DNA of 64,000 nucleotides, taken from Zeus faber. Taxonomy: Eukaryota > Chordata > Actinopteri > Zeiformes > Zeidae. Positions 1-11,284 of this stretch are shown in pieces. The position numbers and the translations under genes were made by a program. The stretch covers positions 4,698,522-4,762,521 of the forward strand of contig OY482853.1 in NCBI GenBank assembly GCA_960531495.1, read 5' to 3'. How positions within the stretch are numbered: position 1 is the first letter of the stretch; each line of letters begins with the position of its first letter. The notes beneath the pieces were generated by a model. The model was given only the letters and a program-made list of their open reading frames with translations, was not told the DNA's origin and did not search any database.

Positions 1-322
1 TTTATGATGTCATCATATTTTTTACTATAAATGATATTTACAGTCAGACCCATTATGAGGTCATCATATTATTTACTGTAAATGATATTTTCAGTAAGAC
101 ACTTTATGATGTCATCATATTATTTACTATAAATGTTATTTTCTGTAAGAAGCTTTATGACATCATCATATTATTTACTGTAAATTATATTTACAGTCAG
201 ACGCTTTATGATGTCATCATATTATTTACTATAAATTATATTTACTGTAAGATGCTTTATGACATCATATTATTATTTACTTAAATGATATTAACAGTAA
301 GACACTTTATGACGTCATCAAA
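1..322. repeat. 51-bp palindromic satellite array (about 6.3 monomers)
   Basis: Monomers begin near 1, 52, 103, 154, 205, 256 and 307, giving a period of 51 bp. Each monomer carries a dyad TGATGTCATCA (or TGACGTCATCA, which contains a CRE-like TGACGTCA), a second dyad TTTACTGTAAA, and a TTTACAGTAAG block. The array is cut by a LINE at about 322 and resumes for part of a monomer at 3464-3495. It continues beyond the left edge of the window. Two degenerate monomers in the opposite orientation occur at 12256-12345. Confidence 0.9.
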
Positions 323-450
323 TTCTTCTTTTTCTCTGGGCTGCTCCCGTTAGGGGTTGCCACAGCGTATCATCTGCCTCCAATACCTTCTGTTCTGTGC
401 ATCTTCCTCCCTTACACCAACCGCCTGCATGTCCTCCCTCAGCACCTCCA

Positions 451-2392
451 TCAAGCTTCTCTTTGGCTTCCTCTTTTCCTCTTGCCTGGCAGCTCCACCC
501 TCAGCCTCCTTCTCCCAACGTAACTCTCATCTCTCCTACACACGTGTCCAAACCATCTCAATCTGGCCTCTCTCGCTTTTCCACCAAACTGTCCAACCTG
601 AGCTGTCCCTCTAAGGTACTCATTCTTAATCCTGTCCATCCTTGTCCCTCCCAATGAAAACCTCCACATCCTCAACTCTGCCACCTCCACTTCATCCACC
701 TGCCTTTTTGTCGGTGCCACCGCCTCTAAACCGTACAACATGGCTGCTCTCACTACCGTCCTGTACAACTTCCCCTTCACTCTTGCTGGAACCCTTCTGT
801 CACACATCACTCTGGACACTCTTCTCCACCCACTCCACCCTGCCTGTACTCTCTTCTTCACCTCTTTCCCACATTCTCCGCTGCTTTGGACGGTCGACCC
901 CAAGTACTTGAACACATCCACCTTCTACACCCCTTGCATTCTCAGCTTTTCTCCGCCCTCCCTTGCATTCAGGCACATGTATTCTGTCTTACTCCTGCTG
1001 ACTCTCATTCCTCTTCTCTCTAATGTATGCCTCCACTTTTCCAGGCTCTCCTCCACCCGCTCCCTACTCTCGCTACAGATCACAATGTCATCTGCAAACC
1101 TCATAGTCCACAGAGACTCCTGCCTGATTTCATCTGTTAACCTGTTCATCACCATTGCAAACAAGAAAGGGCTCAGAGCTGATCCTTGATGCAATCCCAC
1201 ATCCACTTTGAATGCCTTCGTCAGGCCTACTGCACACCTTACTACTGTCTGACTGCCCTCATACATATCCTGTACCACTCTGGCGTACTTCTCTGCCACC
1301 CCCGACTTCCTCATGCATTACCACACTTCCTCTCTCGGCACCCTATCATATGCTTTCTCTAAATCTACAAAGACGCAGTGCAACTCCCTCTGGCCTTCCC
1401 TGTACTTTTCCATCTGCATTCTTAAAGCAAACATTGCATCTGTAGTACTCTATCCTGGCATGAAACCATACTGCTGCTTGCTGATCCCCACCTCTCCTCT
1501 TAACCCAGCCTCCACTACCCTTTCCCATAGCTTCATGTTGAGGCTGATCAACTTTATTCTCCTGTAGTTACTACAGCTCTGTAGGTCTCCCTTATTCTTG
1601 AAGATGGGTACCAGTACATGTTTTCTCCATTCCTCCGGCATCCTCCACCTTTCCAGGATGGTGTTAAACAGTCTCGTTAGGAACCCACTGCCATCTCACC
1701 TAAACATTTCCATGCTTCCCCAGGTATGTCATCTGGGCCAACTGCCTTTCCACTCTTCTTCTTTAATGCTGTTCTCACCTCATCCTTGCTAATTTGCTGC
1801 ATTTCTTGATCCACTATCCCCACATCATCCACTCTTCTCTCCCTCTCATTTTCTTCAATCATCAACTCCTCAAAGTACTCCTTCCACCTTCTCAACACAC
1901 TCTCCCCACTAGTCAGCACATTCCCATCATTATCCTTCATCACCCTTAACCTGCTGTACATCCTTCCCAGCTTGGTCCCTTTGTCTTGCCAATCGGTACA
2001 AGTCCATTTCTCCTTCCTTACTGTCCAACCTCTCATACAACTCATCGTACGCCTTTTCCTTTTCCTTTGCCACTTCTCTCTTCGCCTTGCACCGCATCAG
2101 CTTGTACTCCTGTCTAGTTTCTTAATCTCTCTGACTATCCCATATCCATTTCTTCTTCACCAACCTCACCAACTTCATCAACCTTCTGCTTTATGCTCTC
2201 CTGCACTTCCTCATTCCACCACCAAGAGTCCTTGTCTTCCTTCCTCTTCCCGCATGATACACCGAGTACCTTCTTGGCCGTCTCCCTCACCACTTCTGCA
2301 GTTGTTTTCCAGTCATCTGGTAATCGTTCATTCCCACCCATTGCCTGCCTTACCTCTTCCCTAAATTCCATGCAACACTCCTCCTTTTTCAA
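451..2392 (-). pseudogene. LINE reverse transcriptase (broken into several frames)
   Basis: Minus-strand frames at 2045-1677, 1641-1450, 1314-925 and 921-451 carry successive reverse-transcriptase blocks: a PDDIPGE segment, PIFKNKGD..NYRRI, QQYGFMPG, LHQGSALSPF, the catalytic FADD (1098-1087), and a C-terminal YLGSTVQ..ECGKEVKKR and RWFGHV region. This order matches RTE-clade LINE polymerases, which copy the element RNA at the nicked target. Each block is in a different frame or ends at a stop, so the protein cannot be made as one chain. Confidence 0.85.
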
Positions 2393-2492
2393 CTTCCATT
2401 TTATCTTTGGCTCTCTTTCAATCTCTTCCTCTTCTTGGCCTCCAGAGTTATCCTACAGACCACCATCTGATGCTACCTAACAACACACTCCC

Positions 2493-3108
2493 CTACCCCC
2501 ACTTGCAGTCACTAATCTCTTTCAGATTGTACCTCCTGCACAAGATGTAGTCCACCTGTGTGCACCTTCCTCCACTCTTGTCTGTCACCCCGAGTTCCTC
2601 CCTCTTCTTGAAATACGTATTCACAACAGCCAATTCCATCCTTTTGGCGCAATTCACCACCATCTGTCCTTCCACATTCCTCTCCTTGACATCATACCTA
2701 CCAGTCACCTTCTCGTCACCTCTGTCTCTGATCCCTTCGCCAACATGCCCATTGAAATCTGCTCCAACGACCACTCTCTCTACCTTGGGGACGCTCTCCA
2801 CCATGACATCCAACTCACTAAAGAATTCTTCTTTCTCTTCCATCTCACACCCATTTTGGGGAGCAAATGCACTGACCACATTCATTATCACCCCACCAAT
2901 TTCCGGCTTCATGCTCATCACACTGTCTGACACTCTCGTCACCTCCAAAACACTCTTGACATATTCTTCCTTCAAGACTATCCCTACCCCATTTCGCCTG
3001 CCATCCACTCCATGGTAGAAGTTTGTACCCGGCTCCGATACTCCTGGCCGGACTCCCCTTCCACCTGGTCTCTTGTACACATAGTGCATCTACCTTCCTT
3101 CTCTTCAT
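2493..3108 (-). pseudogene. LINE apurinic-type endonuclease domain (broken)
   Basis: Two overlapping minus-strand frames together cover an EEP-type endonuclease. One has the N-terminal CVQETRW block (catalytic E). The other reads through GADFNGH (catalytic D and N) and VDYILCRR. These are the standard endonuclease landmarks of RTE/L1-type LINEs, where the enzyme nicks target DNA for reverse transcription. The frame shifts near 2950-3000 and again before 2490, so no full domain is encoded. It lies upstream of the reverse transcriptase in the same LINE. Confidence 0.8.
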
Positions 3109-3461
3109 GTCAGCCAGCTCTCTCTTTACCCTTTATAGTGCCAACGTTCAGAGCTCCTACTCTCAACTCTACTCTCCTACCCTTCTTCCTCTCCTGCTTT
3201 CTCTGGACACGCCTTCCCCCTCTCCTTCTTCTTCCGCCGACGGCAGCACAATTTCCACTGGGACCCTGTTTGCTAACGGCACCAGTGGCGGTCATAGTTA
3301 ACCCGGGCCTCGACCAATCCCGTATGGAAATCAGATTTGTTGTCCGCATGTTTGATTTGCCATGGTTTTTACGCCGGATGCCCTTCCTGACGCAACCCTC
3401 TATTCATTCAGGCTTGGGACCGGCACTGATGATACACTGGCTTGTGCACCCCCAGTGGCTA

Positions 3462-4835
3462 GATTATGACGTTATCATATTATTTACTGTAAATGTGCAG
3501 ATTGTGATTGAGAATGTCCAGTTGGACCGTGTCGAGTGTGCGGCGTGGTCTATTGTAGTGTTTAGAAGTTACCACACTATGGATTTACGTGTATATTTAT
3601 AATCAAGATTCAAGAGGTATATTTACACATACATATACATACTTTCATACATATAAGCAGTGAAAAGACTTTGCATCACACCCGGAGATTATGCACAATA
3701 GTAACTAAACCGAACATAATAGCTAACCTAATTCCCGCCTAGCTAACTAACTGACACTAACTGATTCCCAAAACGCAATGCAGTTAGTGAATAGAATATA
3801 AATAAAATAAAATAAAAGTTAAATAAGACTCAAAAAGATAATACAAAGTGGGGGTACAAAATAGTAGGGAATAGATTCATGCATATGGGATAGGCTATTT
3901 GTATAAGTGCATGTAAATAAACTAAATAATATAGCTTCTTACCTGGTAGATGTCAGTAGAACTGTTAGATATCGATATTTTAAATCCGTGCTCCACATGA
4001 CTTTGCTGGATTAATGAAAAATACAATAAACGGTAATCCACAGGGTTCGTCACGGCATTCACTGGAAAGCACTGAAATGTGCGACTGAGTGATGTGTTCA
4101 AAATCAAATGAGGCGTTGGAAAACTAGAAGCCATGAAATGGTAATCACGAATAGAAATACCACAACGTTTTTCATATTTCATGGAAACGTAACTTACTGA
4201 AAATGTATTCGAAATAAAGTAAACTCAACTAAACTTTACAAATACATTACACTAATTTCAGCTGTTATCGCAAATCGCGAATCGAAATATGTCATCATTG
4301 ACGTATAACAGACACAACGTCATCTCCCGTCACTGACACTGCGGATACTTCAATGCATGGAAGGTACGATATGAATAATAAGGTATTGTTAAAAATTAAA
4401 AAATAGAAGACTTTGATTGTTGTACACATCATCTATAAACACTTTCCTACTGCTAAACTTTACAAACTTTAATAAAAAGGGAGAAAGTCATATATTAACA
4501 AATTATTCCCGAATAATTATAATTCAAAATTATTGTTGAAGTTTGGTAATGCTGTCTGCATTACCATATAGCAATAAGATATTCAACTGAATTTTCAAAT
4601 TGTACATTATTAACAGAACAAGTTTAATGAAGTTGTAATTACAAATACATGTATTTACATATTTTTTAAATGAAATATATTTATTATTATGAAAAGTAAT
4701 TACTGAAGCTGTTTCGGTCATTGTTACAGATGCCGAAAAATATCAGAAAATAGAAGACAATAAAGACTCAGCTATTTAGAACAGTTATTTGGAAGTGACT
4801 TGGCTAAGTTGAGCCAACACCCACAATTAAGATCA
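3462..4835 (-). repeat. Unit X, copy A (minus orientation)
   Basis: The minus strand of this stretch aligns by eye with the plus strand of 11285-12260 over most of its length. Shared landmarks include GGCTCAAC, GTAATGCAGACA, ACTTCAACAATAAT, a MAS(S/N)FPTP coding-like block, ATCTACCAGGTAAGAAG, and GACACGGTCCAA followed by the 51-bp satellite. Copy A has about 340 extra bases at roughly 3600-3945 that copy B lacks; these resemble a LINE 3' tail (TTCAAGAGG..CAGTGAAA..). The class of the unit is not known to me. Divergence is substantial, so the two copies are old. Confidence 0.65.
3922..4182 (-). other. Exon-like open frame inside unit X copy A (86 aa)
   Basis: An 86-residue minus-strand frame containing MASSFPTP and ending STDIYQVR. 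The matching stretch in copy B (11938-12145) keeps MASNFPTP and STDIYQVR but in two different frames. In both copies the DNA at the end reads CTACCAGGTAAGAAG, a near-ideal splice donor. I do not recognise the protein. It could be a decayed first exon carried by a repeat, or chance conservation of a non-coding sequence. Confidence 0.35.
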
Positions 4836-7236
4836 TCTGTCATTTCTGCTGCTTTGTCTCCGTGGAGCGTGCAGGCGAGACCTCTAAAAAAAAAAGCTCA
4901 TAAACAGGTTCTCATAAAGCGCCGCGGCAAACAACTCATAAACGGCCTCAGCAGCACTTTTTTGTTTTGTTTAGAGTTTACGTCGACCAAGCTTTATGAC
5001 TTCCATGAATTTGTAAATAATCCCTCATTCGCGGCAGCTGTTTTTTTGTTTGCTTTGACCGGAGATGATTCGCATCGCCGGCTGGAAAAAAAACTTTTTC
5101 TTCCCACGCAGACCGATTTGTTCCCGCTCCGAAAACAAACCCTGGTCATGCATCCTCACGTCGTTTATTAAAGCAGCAACTTAAGACAGATCAGCTGGCC
5201 CTGAGGGGGGAACCGGTACAAAGGCACCGTTACACCGTCCGTCTAATTATTCTTTGTAATTAAAATCTTGATTGTTGGCTGCAGAGCGGCTTGAAGATAA
5301 ATGGATGTGAGGATGTACATTAGCGTGCTTGGCTTCCTTGTCTTCCTCACGCTGAAGCCGGCGCGCACCGATTAAACATCGGCTCCCGTCACAAGATCTC
5401 ACTGAATACTAATAGTTATATTGCATAACACTGAATCAAAGCAATTCTAGCTCATGGGGGTTTCAGGAAAGATGACAAAATGTGATTCTTAAAAGGAGAA
5501 CGCAAGCTTTCTGAGAAATTCGTTTTGAAATTAGTTTGGAAATTCCTTTTGGCCATCTCACCCAGATTCAGACGATAGTGAGTCGACACCAATTTATTCC
5601 CTGTGTGTCCAGTGCAGAGATAGGGACGGGCTGCATGCTGTGTTAGCACAATGCATGGCTGCAGAGGGGATCAGCTAGCCTAGCTCCTGTGAAATTAGGG
5701 GAAAAAAACCCCTTCCAGCATCTCAAAAGCTGAGTTATTTAAACGATACATCTTTTATCTTTATGAGTAGTAAAAATAAAAACACTAAAGGTATTCTTTT
5801 CACACATGACCGCTAGCGATGCCACGATGAGGAATTTTTCCTGCCGGCTAATAAACGTTACGCACGGGCGCTAATTACGCATGGAAATTGCGAATGGAGG
5901 GAGGCAGGTCCCGATTTACACCTTATCTAAGGTCTTCCAGAGCCGTCTTTCCCTCCTTTCCTCCAGTGAAATGTGACTGACTGTGTGACTCGGCTGTGTG
6001 CGCACGAAGCCACTTTCACTTTTGTGACGCGAAAATAACGAAATGGGTTTTATTTCTATAAAGAAGGGAAGCAAAACGACGGTGGGCAAGACATGCAATC
6101 AGTGCACGCCTGAACACCGTGTAACACCGCTAACCGCGGCAACACTAACGACCATTTATCCATCTGCTCTGGTGCAGTGAAGTTAAGTATTGCTTCATGT
6201 GACTAAAAGGTTGCCAGGTATGAACTGCAATCCTTCATGCAATCCTGCAACTACCTTCAACCGAGCTACAACATACCCTTTAATTGTCGGAGCTTGAGTA
6301 CAATAAGTTAAAAGCATGGATAACGAAGCTGGAGACTGTAATTGTTTTACCTCTAAAATGTCCACCTCTTTCACGGTGTAAATGCTGTTTTACATCGTAG
6401 TAACCCTTTTATGTGTAATGTTTTTTTATGCTGTATGTATTTAGTAAAATCTTCTGCTGCTTTCTGGTCCAGGTCTCTCTCTAAAAAGAGATTGTGAATC
6501 TCAATGAGATTAACCTGGTAATATAAAGGTAGAAGACAAAACTGATAGCTGACTGAACTGGCAACCCTACGGCACCAACGACTTGAGTTCACACAAACCG
6601 GAGTACCGTGTTAACATACTACTCCTGCTGCTACTGTTATAAAAAAAATTATCATAATATACTTTGTGTTTATGGAATACAATGTTTTTTAATTGTTTCT
6701 TTTAAATACTTGCACCGCGCCCTCCTGCCCTCTTGCCCCTAAGGGGTGTGCAGCCACCTGCAGGCTGCATGTCCTGTCAGAGATGAGTAGTAAGTGTGAC
6801 ACATGGTTATATGGTTATTTAAATGCCTCTAGGACGGTCTGGTGGTTTCCTCTTAATGAGGAGACTCCAGGGAAATGTCAGTACAGCCAATCAACTTTCT
6901 TATATTCATTATTTAATTTTAACATTTTAGTATGACATGTAGGAAAGGTGGCAGGCGGGATTTCAAATCACCACCAGCTATGTCATAAATAGAATACATC
7001 ATTTATTATTATTACTACTACTACTGCCACTATTACACAGATATTGTATGTGCATATATCAATATTGTGTAGTATTTTTAATTTGCTTACTACTACCCCT
7101 TACTAATACCACTATACATCATATACTATAAAGCTAATAATAATTATAATTATAATAATTATAATAATAATAATAACAACACAAATTCAGGAAACAAATC
7201 TCGAACAAGGTCACCTCAATATTTAAGGTCTTACCC
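4836..7236. other. Non-coding stretch with no recognised gene
   Basis: No open frame here has recognisable protein similarity. The DNA alternates between AT-rich segments and moderately GC-rich ones (for example 4860-5170, 5340-5400 and 5820-6080). AT-rich trinucleotide runs occur at 7010-7025 and 7140-7185. I see no clear repeat boundaries in 4836-6700. Confidence 0.6.
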
Positions 7237-7350
7237 TTTTTAAAAGGGACTTATTATGCTTTTCCTTATTTTCTGTCCTGTATATAATTTTCCAGTGTGG
7301 GGTGTTTGTACCAGACAAGGCCAAAGTGTCAAATAACGAGGTGAACTAAT
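7237..7350 (+). repeat. Fragment of a 'GGGACTTATTATGC'-end dispersed repeat
   Basis: The stretch begins AAAAGGGACTTATTATGCTT and continues through TGTCCTGTATATAATTTTCCAGTGTGGGGTGTTTG to AAATAACGAGGTGA. This terminus resembles the ends at 8320-8335 and 25700-25715. I recognise this kind of end from dispersed fish DNA elements, but I cannot assign a superfamily. Confidence 0.45.
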
Positions 7351-7949
7351 AACAAAGTAATGTCTGTGAACAAAACGCTCAGGATTCCGACCGCTCTGAA
7401 TGCACCGTTTGTCAAAGGATTTTTCTTCTCTCTGCAGGAGCCGACGTCAGCTCGTCACAGAGTTCTTTATCTTGTCATCTGCTCCATCCCATCCGCTGTG
7501 CGGTTCTCCAAACAAAACAAATAATCATGGTGTATCGTAGATTGCAGATGGATATTTATGTTATTTTTCAACGTTTACATGGAACAAAAAAAAATCCCCG
7601 CATTCAAGAGCCCCGTTGCAGTGTCCGTGTCTCCCACAAGCTTGTAGCATGGCAACCAAAGTCGGAACAAAGTAGAATGGACCAGCACAAATCTTCTAAA
7701 AGAAAGAGGAATTGGGGGAAAGAGGAACTGTCCGTGACAAAACTGCGACGAGGGAAATGTAGGAATTTGCTGCGTGCGTGTGTGTGCGTGTGTCCACGTT
7801 AGGGTACAGCAGGTTGCGGCGCACGATCCGCTCCGTGTTTCCCCAAACAAAACCGTAGATGTATCAATTTTATTTTATTTTCCGGAGTTTCTGTAATTGA
7901 ATGAAACTAAGAAGCCAAACCCCGGCGCATCCCGCGGGGCGCCGAGCTC
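7351..7949. other. Non-coding stretch with no recognised gene
   Basis: Moderately GC-rich, with open frames on both strands at 7527-7850 that overlap each other and carry no recognisable motif. I see no repeat boundary. Confidence 0.5.
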
Positions 7950-8335
7950 CGCGCTGCACCAGACACCAGACTGGAGCAGCGCGGTGAAAGTGGGAACAAA
8001 CTTTTGAACGAGGCCTTGCAGATTTAATATGAGCGAAGATTCAGCAACTGGACTGATTATTTCTCACCTCAAATCTGTTTGTTCACAGATACAGGTTTTG
8101 GGGACCGATCGGGTGGAGGTGGCCAATCAGAAGAAAATGGCCTTTTCGGGAGGGGGGCCTTAAAGAGACAGGAGCTAAAAAGGAGGTTAGGGGCTGCGTA
8201 AAGGGCCAGTCTAAGATAAATAATGTTATAATAATCTTTTGTGAACTGTGAATCATGCAAAGCCACTCTAGTGGAGTCCCAGAACAATAATATAGAGAGT
8301 GGAAATGAGCATAATAATAGGTCCCCTTTAACATC
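7950..8335 (-). mobile_element. Family G element, internally deleted copy
   Basis: On the minus strand this begins GGGGACCTATTATTATGC (end at 8333) and runs to a GAAATAATCA..CAGTTG..GAATCTTC segment (about 8075-8010). The same start and the same internal segment, in the same order, occur about 1.6 kb apart at 25700 and 27232 on the plus strand. This copy is therefore best read as a deletion derivative. Its outer part (8214-8330) is also the left arm of an inverted pair with 8905-9012. Superfamily unknown. Confidence 0.55.
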
Positions 8336-8819
8336 CAAGCACATTCCCCCAACCATCAATTAATCCATCATCAACTGATTAAAAAAATGTTTTATACAAA
8401 ATAGACCTTGACCATATATAATATGGATAGTATGATGCACAGTAACTATTTTAATAACTAAAATCCCTCACACTTGAATTAAATAGCATGAAACCATGTG
8501 AAGCATAGGTAGCATGTTAGCTCCATTGGTGTTAATTGGATCAATCGAGTCAATTCGGTCAAATTAAAACGGATTTAACATAAAAGACATGATATAAACT
8601 TCTCACATTAATTCTAGAACTTTACTGCACGACACACAAACAATATAAAACTTAACTTAACTTTTTAAGAAGTTAGTAAGAGAGAAAACAAAGGGTGACT
8701 CACCCTCTTGAGGTCCAGACGGTGCTACATCAAAATAAATTCCACCAGCAGCAGGAACCTTTTTTCCACTTGGAAACAATTATCTTGAAGTATTTAGAAA
8801 TAATGAATAATACAAAATA

Positions 8820-8905
8820 ATAAATAAATAAACATTATTATTAATATTATTGTTAGTAGTAGTAGTAGTATTAATAATAATAATAATAATAGTAATAATA
8901 ATAGG
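8820..8905. repeat. ATT/AAT trinucleotide microsatellite
   Basis: Interrupted runs of ATT, AGT and AAT units, including GTAGTAGTAGTAGTATTAAT, between the two arms of the inverted pair. Confidence 0.9.
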
Positions 8906-9012
8906 TTTATGGTCATTTCAACTCTCCATATTATTGTTCTGGGACTACACTAGAGTGGCTTTGCATGATTCATAATTCAAAAAAGATTATTATAACATTA
9001 TTTATCTATAAA
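8905..9012 (+). repeat. Right arm of inverted pair with 8214-8330
   Basis: Near-exact reverse complement of 8214-8330 over about 110 bp, including TATTATTGTTCTGGGACT, AGAGTGGCTTTGCATGATTC and AAGATTATTATAACATTATT. The spacer between the arms is about 570 bp and contains AT-rich microsatellites. This arm lacks the terminal GGGGACC of the left arm. Confidence 0.85.
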
Positions 9013-10736
9013 ATGCAAAGCCAGGGCAAATTGCATTCAGCATCTAAACTTCATGGCCGGTGCAATTTGCGACCGCAATCCATTCTTTGTCAATTTGCCC
9101 CTGAGTTTGTTTTGTTTTTGTTTTTTTTAACAGTACAGTATGGTTGTAGATGTAGGAACAACAGTTTCTGGATGTTCTCATTTCTATATTTTCCCTTTAC
9201 CATGGAAATTTTTAAACATTATATTTCCAGCCCAGTTATCAATCTGTCCCGGGATTTGAAGTCCTCGTACTTTCTCACTCTGCACCGCGGCTCTTCCAGT
9301 CACATTTGAATTAATTTGGAGGTTCTTTAACCTACGGCCAGAGAAGTGTTCGTATCCCTGCAGCAAAGAATAAATAAACACGCTGCACTGAGCTTCCCTT
9401 TGAACCTGTGAGGTTTACGTTCGAGCTGGAGATGGACGGATCCTTCGGCCAAACATGCCGACCTTTTTGCCGAAACCCACTTGCCAAACGTTTGCCTGAA
9501 AAGATGGAGACACCTTTCTTCATCTTGCACCGTCGCTAGACAACTGACATGGAGATATATTTGTATGCAAGGAAAAGTTTAAAGATCGTCTTAGATTTGT
9601 CATGCAGAAGCACTTGAGGGTATGAAAATCCTTCCGCCGTGCGTCTTCAGTCTCCTCCAGGAAGGTGCTTGGGTTATTCACCCCTTTGCAAACCATCAAA
9701 CTCCGTTGACCATAGAGCGACAGGGTTTGTTTGTTTCGACCTTGAAGGATGTCTATTTTTACTCCCTCCCTCGCGCCCGTTTGGTGGAGACCCAATTTCC
9801 GAGAGCCAAGTGCACAGGTGTGGCCGCCGTCCTCACGTTCACTCGAAAGCGCGCGTGACAACGGTCACAGGGAGGTCGAAAAACACGTATGTCGATTTGC
9901 GACCGTTTGCAACCGGATCCTCCACTGACGGTTCACCTCAGCAAAACAAAAAACAGCCTGACAAGATGTCTCCCAAGCGAACAAACAGTGTCCGCTCCGC
10001 GTCATCGTTCGCCGTGTTTCTAAAGAAAACAAATAAAAGCAGTGCGATTTTATTCTCAATGTATCCATCCTCCCTCGTTTTCCCAATTGAAGGAAACAAA
10101 CAAAGCCCCTACTTCCCGTGCCGCGTTGCGCATGGCAACCACCTCCCCTGCTTAGGGCCTCATAAATGCACGGGCCCTGCATCTGAATATGAATGATCTG
10201 CCATGTTGCCGTGTTGTTTTCTTTGTTCGCGCCCTATTTTGGTGAACATGTTTTAATTTTAATGGTTGTGATGTCATGACGATTTACCGTCCGACGGCTG
10301 TTATGCTGTGCTGTAAAAACCCGCTGACACCGTCGCCGTGCGTCTGGAGGTGTCCAGACACGAGCAGAACAAGTGGATTCTCCGTGCAGACGCCACTCTG
10401 TGCGGCTGTGTGACGAACACACGGAACGTCTTTAATGGCTCAACTTCACCGCTCACTGGATCCTCGAGTCCGGGGTTCGACCGATCCGCAATAATTAATT
10501 TTACACCCTTCAACGAGACAAAAGTAAATCCCATTTTCCCCAAGCCACCTTTGAAGGCTAACAGCGCCATTTGGAGTCGCAAGATTCATTTTCTGCTCAT
10601 CTGAATCAAAGTCTCCAGATGAAATGTGCGCTGATTACAGGCCTAGGGAGCGGCTGAAAGGCTGCTGCTTACATCCTGTTATAAATAAACAAATTGATAA
10701 TCATTCATATGAAGAGGAAATAACTAATACATAATT
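9013..10736. other. Non-coding stretch with no recognised gene
   Basis: 9020-9115 looks like a fragment of a palindromic element (GGCAAATTGCATTCAG..CAATTTGCGACC..GTCAATTTGCCCC), similar in style to 40120-40400. The remainder, including the GC-richer parts at 9380-9560, 9770-9960 and 10290-10600, has open frames on both strands but none with recognisable domains or splice structure. Confidence 0.5.
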
Positions 10737-10800
10737 AAACAAATAAATAAATTAATAGATTCATAAATAAATAGATAGATAAATAAATAAGTACACACTT
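10737..10800. repeat. (AAAT)n microsatellite
   Basis: Runs of AAAT with ATAG interruptions, for example AAATAAATAAATTAATAG and AGATAAATAAATAAG. Confidence 0.9.
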
Positions 10801-11098
10801 GTAAATAAATGAATACAAACTGATATGTACACAAAAAAAACCCATCTGATTGAAACATTTAGTTTGTATGCATGGGGATACAAGCCACAGCTTTTTTTTT
10901 TTTAACCTTGACATTTTGACCAGCACTGAAAATAATGAGCTGCAACTGGACAAATCAGTGTTTATGGTGTGACAGCTCAAGGTCTGCTGCTGCTACCTAG
11001 TGGAAGATATGAGCCAATACATGTGAGAATGTGTGAATCATAAACTGTAAATCCAGTAATAATCACTGAACTGTGGCATTACTGTATCACAAGAAGAT

Positions 11099-11150
11099 TG
11101 AATAATAATAATAACAATAATAATAATAATAATAATAATAATAATTAATA
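11099..11150. repeat. (AAT)n microsatellite
   Basis: About 16 AAT units with one AAC interruption. Confidence 0.95.
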
Positions 11151-11284
11151 TACCCGCAGGCAGCAATACACAGGGTCCAGTTTATTCCTTTTAGGTACTT
11201 GATAGTTTCTTGGATTCTGTGAAATGCGTCACAATTTACTTCACTTACAAACATCAAACATTGTGGGTTTACATCCATATTATT

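Larger units (their letters stand above)
322..3461 (-). mobile_element. RTE-type LINE retrotransposon, nearly full length, degenerate
   Basis: Read on the minus strand, this 3.1-kb block has a 5' leader (3461-3110), an endonuclease segment (about 3108-2493), a reverse transcriptase with FADD (about 2392-451) and a short 3' end closing in an AGAAGAA-type tail at about 322. The order and motifs fit the RTE clade that is abundant in fish, whose endonuclease pieces are often mislabelled 'craniofacial development protein 2-like'. Open reading is split between frames by many indels and stops, so the copy is dead. It sits inside a satellite monomer: TTATGACG-TCATCA-like sequence flanks both sides (308-321 and 3464-3477, one mismatch), consistent with a target-site duplication. 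Confidence 0.85.

Noticed and set aside
450-3602. Many plus-strand Ser/Pro/Leu-rich frames
   Set aside because: Antisense shadows of the RTE LINE, whose coding sense is minus.
9639-10196. 185-codon plus-strand open frame
   Set aside because: Begins at a non-ATG codon, has no recognised domain, and equally long frames exist on the other strand.
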